DNA from: Phenylobacterium hankyongense
Lineage (GTDB): Bacteria; Pseudomonadota; Alphaproteobacteria; Caulobacterales; Caulobacteraceae
Assembly (NCBI RefSeq): GCF_003254505.1
Contig: NZ_QFYP01000001.1
Coordinates: 1,906,001 to 1,970,000, forward strand
Direction of reading: 5' to 3'
DNA: 64,000 nucleotides
Made by a program: the position numbers and the translations under genes. How positions within the stretch are numbered: position 1 is the first letter of the stretch; each line of letters begins with the position of its first letter. Below the pieces are notes generated by a model that saw nothing but the letters and a program-made list of their open reading frames with translations, was not told the DNA's origin and did not search any database. Shown piece by piece: positions 62,768 through 64,000 of this stretch.

Positions 62768-64000
62768 ATGACCGAGGTCGCCAGCGACGAGCGTCCGCTC
62801 GTGTTCGAGGATTTGGTACGCTGGTTCGACCAGGGGTCGAAGCCGGCGTCAGCTTGGCGCGTGGGCGCCGAGCACGAGAAATTCGTCTTCCGGCTGGGCA
62901 CGCACGAGCCGGTCCCGTACGAGCCGAACGGCATCAAGGCCCTGCTCGACGGCCTGACCCGCTATGGCTGGGCGCCGATCCACGAAGGCGAGAACGTCAT
63001 CGCCCTGCAGCGCGGCATGGCCAACGTCAGCCTTGAACCCGGCGGTCAGTTCGAGCTCTCCGGCGCGCCGCTGGAGACCATCCACGACATCTGCGAGGAG
63101 ACCGGCGCCCACCTGCAGGAGGTGAAGGTCGTCGCCGACGAGCTGGGCATCGGCTTCCTGGGCCTGGGCTACACCCCGGTCTGGCGACGCGACCAGGTGC
63201 CGGTGATGCCCAAGGGCCGCTACAAGATCATGCGCGAGTACATGCCCAAGGTCGGCTCCATGGGCCTGGACATGATGTTCCGCACCTGCACGGTGCAGGC
63301 CAACCTCGACTTCGGCTCCGAGGCCGACATGGTGGCGAAGTTCCGCACCAGCCTGGCCCTGCAGCCGATCGCCACCGCCCTGTTCGCCAATTCGCCGTTC
63401 ATCGAGGGCAAGCCGTCGGGATTCGTCTCGGCGCGGGCCAACGTCTGGACCGACACCGACAACGACCGCACCGGCATGCTGGACTTCGTCTTCCAGGACG
63501 GCTTCGGCTTCGCCACCTACGCCAACTACGCGCTCGACGTGCCGATGTATTTCGTCAAGCGCGGGGACCGCTACATCGACGTGGCGGGCCGCTCCTTCCG
63601 TGACTTCATGGAGGGCAAGCTGCCCGAGCTGCCGGGCCAGCGCCCGACCCTGAAGGACTGGGCCGACCACACCACCACCATCTTCCCCGAGGTGCGGCTG
63701 AAGCAGTACCTGGAGATGCGCGGCGCCGACTCCGGCCCCTGGAGCCGCCTGTGCGCCCTGCCGGCCCTGTGGACCGGCGTGCTCTACGACAGCGCCGCGC
63801 TGGCCGCCGCCTGGGACCTCTGCAAGGACTGGAAGATCGACGACCACGAGCGCCTGCGCGCCGACGTCGCCCGCATCGGCCTGAAGGCGCAGATCGCCGG
63901 GCGCAGCGTGCAGGACGTGGCCAAGGACATGGTCGCCATCGCCCGCGAGGGCCTGAAGCGCCGCAACCGCCTGTCCGGCGGCCTGGTGGACGAGAGCGGC
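62768..64000 (+). CDS. gshA: Glutamate--cysteine ligase, C-terminal end off the window
   Basis: The first 411 residues are visible, open to the right edge. VGAEHEKFVFRLGTHEPVPYE, VSLEPGGQFELSGAPLETIH, GRYKIMREYMPKVGSMGLDMM and RTCTVQANLDFGSEADM are the plant/alphaproteobacterial type GshA blocks. It makes gamma-glutamylcysteine, the first step to glutathione. The start has GGGAGA seven bases upstream. Confidence 0.95.
   Translation, partial: MTEVASDERPLVFEDLVRWFDQGSKPASAWRVGAEHEKFVFRLGTHEPVPYEPNGIKALLDGLTRYGWAPIHEGENVIALQRGMANVSLEPGGQFELSGAPLETIHDICEETGAHLQEVKVVADELGIGFLGLGYTPVWRRDQVPVMPKGRYKIMREYMPKVGSMGLDMMFRTCTVQANLDFGSEADMVAKFRTSLALQPIATALFANSPFIEGKPSGFVSARANVWTDTDNDRTGMLDFVFQDGFGFATYANYALDVPMYFVKRGDRYIDVAGRSFRDFMEGKLPELPGQRPTLKDWADHTTTIFPEVRLKQYLEMRGADSGPWSRLCALPALWTGVLYDSAALAAAWDLCKDWKIDDHERLRADVARIGLKAQIAGRSVQDVAKDMVAIAREGLKRRNRLSGGLVDESG

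Overview
The window is a chromosomal segment from a high-GC alphaproteobacterium, most likely Caulobacteraceae and close to Phenylobacterium or Caulobacter. The evidence is a PrtD/RsaD-type type I secretion pair beside an RTX S-layer-like gene, a LovK-like LOV histidine kinase, a phoR-phoU-phoB cluster, a DUF4170 gene, and palindromic intergenic repeats of a CCTCC...CCTCCCCC...GGGGAGG type. Genes are dense, many overlap by 4 bp (ATGA, GTGA, TTGA), and several start with GTG or TTG. The taxon is an inference from gene content, not a marker search.

Region 1 (1-26.9 kb) is a surface-glycan and S-layer island. It holds a PIG-L deacetylase and an acetyltransferase, two paralogous GT-C-like membrane proteins on either side of a methyltransferase, two sulfotransferases, two glycosyltransferases, and two proteins built from a roughly 40-residue 'FD..WYL..NPDVA..G..PL.HYL..G..EGR.P' repeat. 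A DUF6270 protein follows, then the secretion ABC transporter and its membrane-fusion partner, then a large glycine/aspartate-rich RTX protein that carries an apparent one-base frameshift. After a LytM-type peptidase comes a five-gene operon (rfbF, rfbG, C-methyltransferase, rfbC-like epimerase, SDR) that should make a CDP-linked C-methylated 6-deoxyhexose. A TPR plus GT41 (SPINDLY-type) transferase closes the island.

Region 2 (26.9-31.8 kb) is regulatory: a blue-light LOV kinase, a single-domain response regulator and a SemiSWEET transporter in one operon, divergent from phoR-phoU-phoB, which has a Pho-box-like site upstream. Region 3 (31.8-43.4 kb) has purD and a lipid A/Kdo operon (msbA-like, DUF374 acyltransferase, CDF cation exporter, waaA, lpxK), then a tyrosine phosphatase and a REC-kinase-REC hybrid. 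Region 4 (43.4-56.1 kb) is general metabolism and proteostasis: cysQ, pmbA, S1/P1 nuclease, ubiD, a trypsin-like protease, an M20 peptidase, a fatty-acid desaturase and ubiA. Region 5 (56.1-64 kb) has an ABC exporter with a long structured leader and a tiny Pro/Arg-rich upstream ORF, a DUF559 endonuclease-like gene enclosed by near-identical 81-bp repeats, then ycaQ-type glycosylase, aldo/keto reductase, ppk2, rsmE and the start of gshA.

The most interesting unexplained items are the DUF559-repeat unit, the uORF/leader before the ABC exporter, the frameshifted RTX gene, the light-sensor/SemiSWEET operon, and the C-methyl sugar operon whose epimerase lacks the usual catalytic tyrosine. No tRNA, rRNA or CRISPR array was found.
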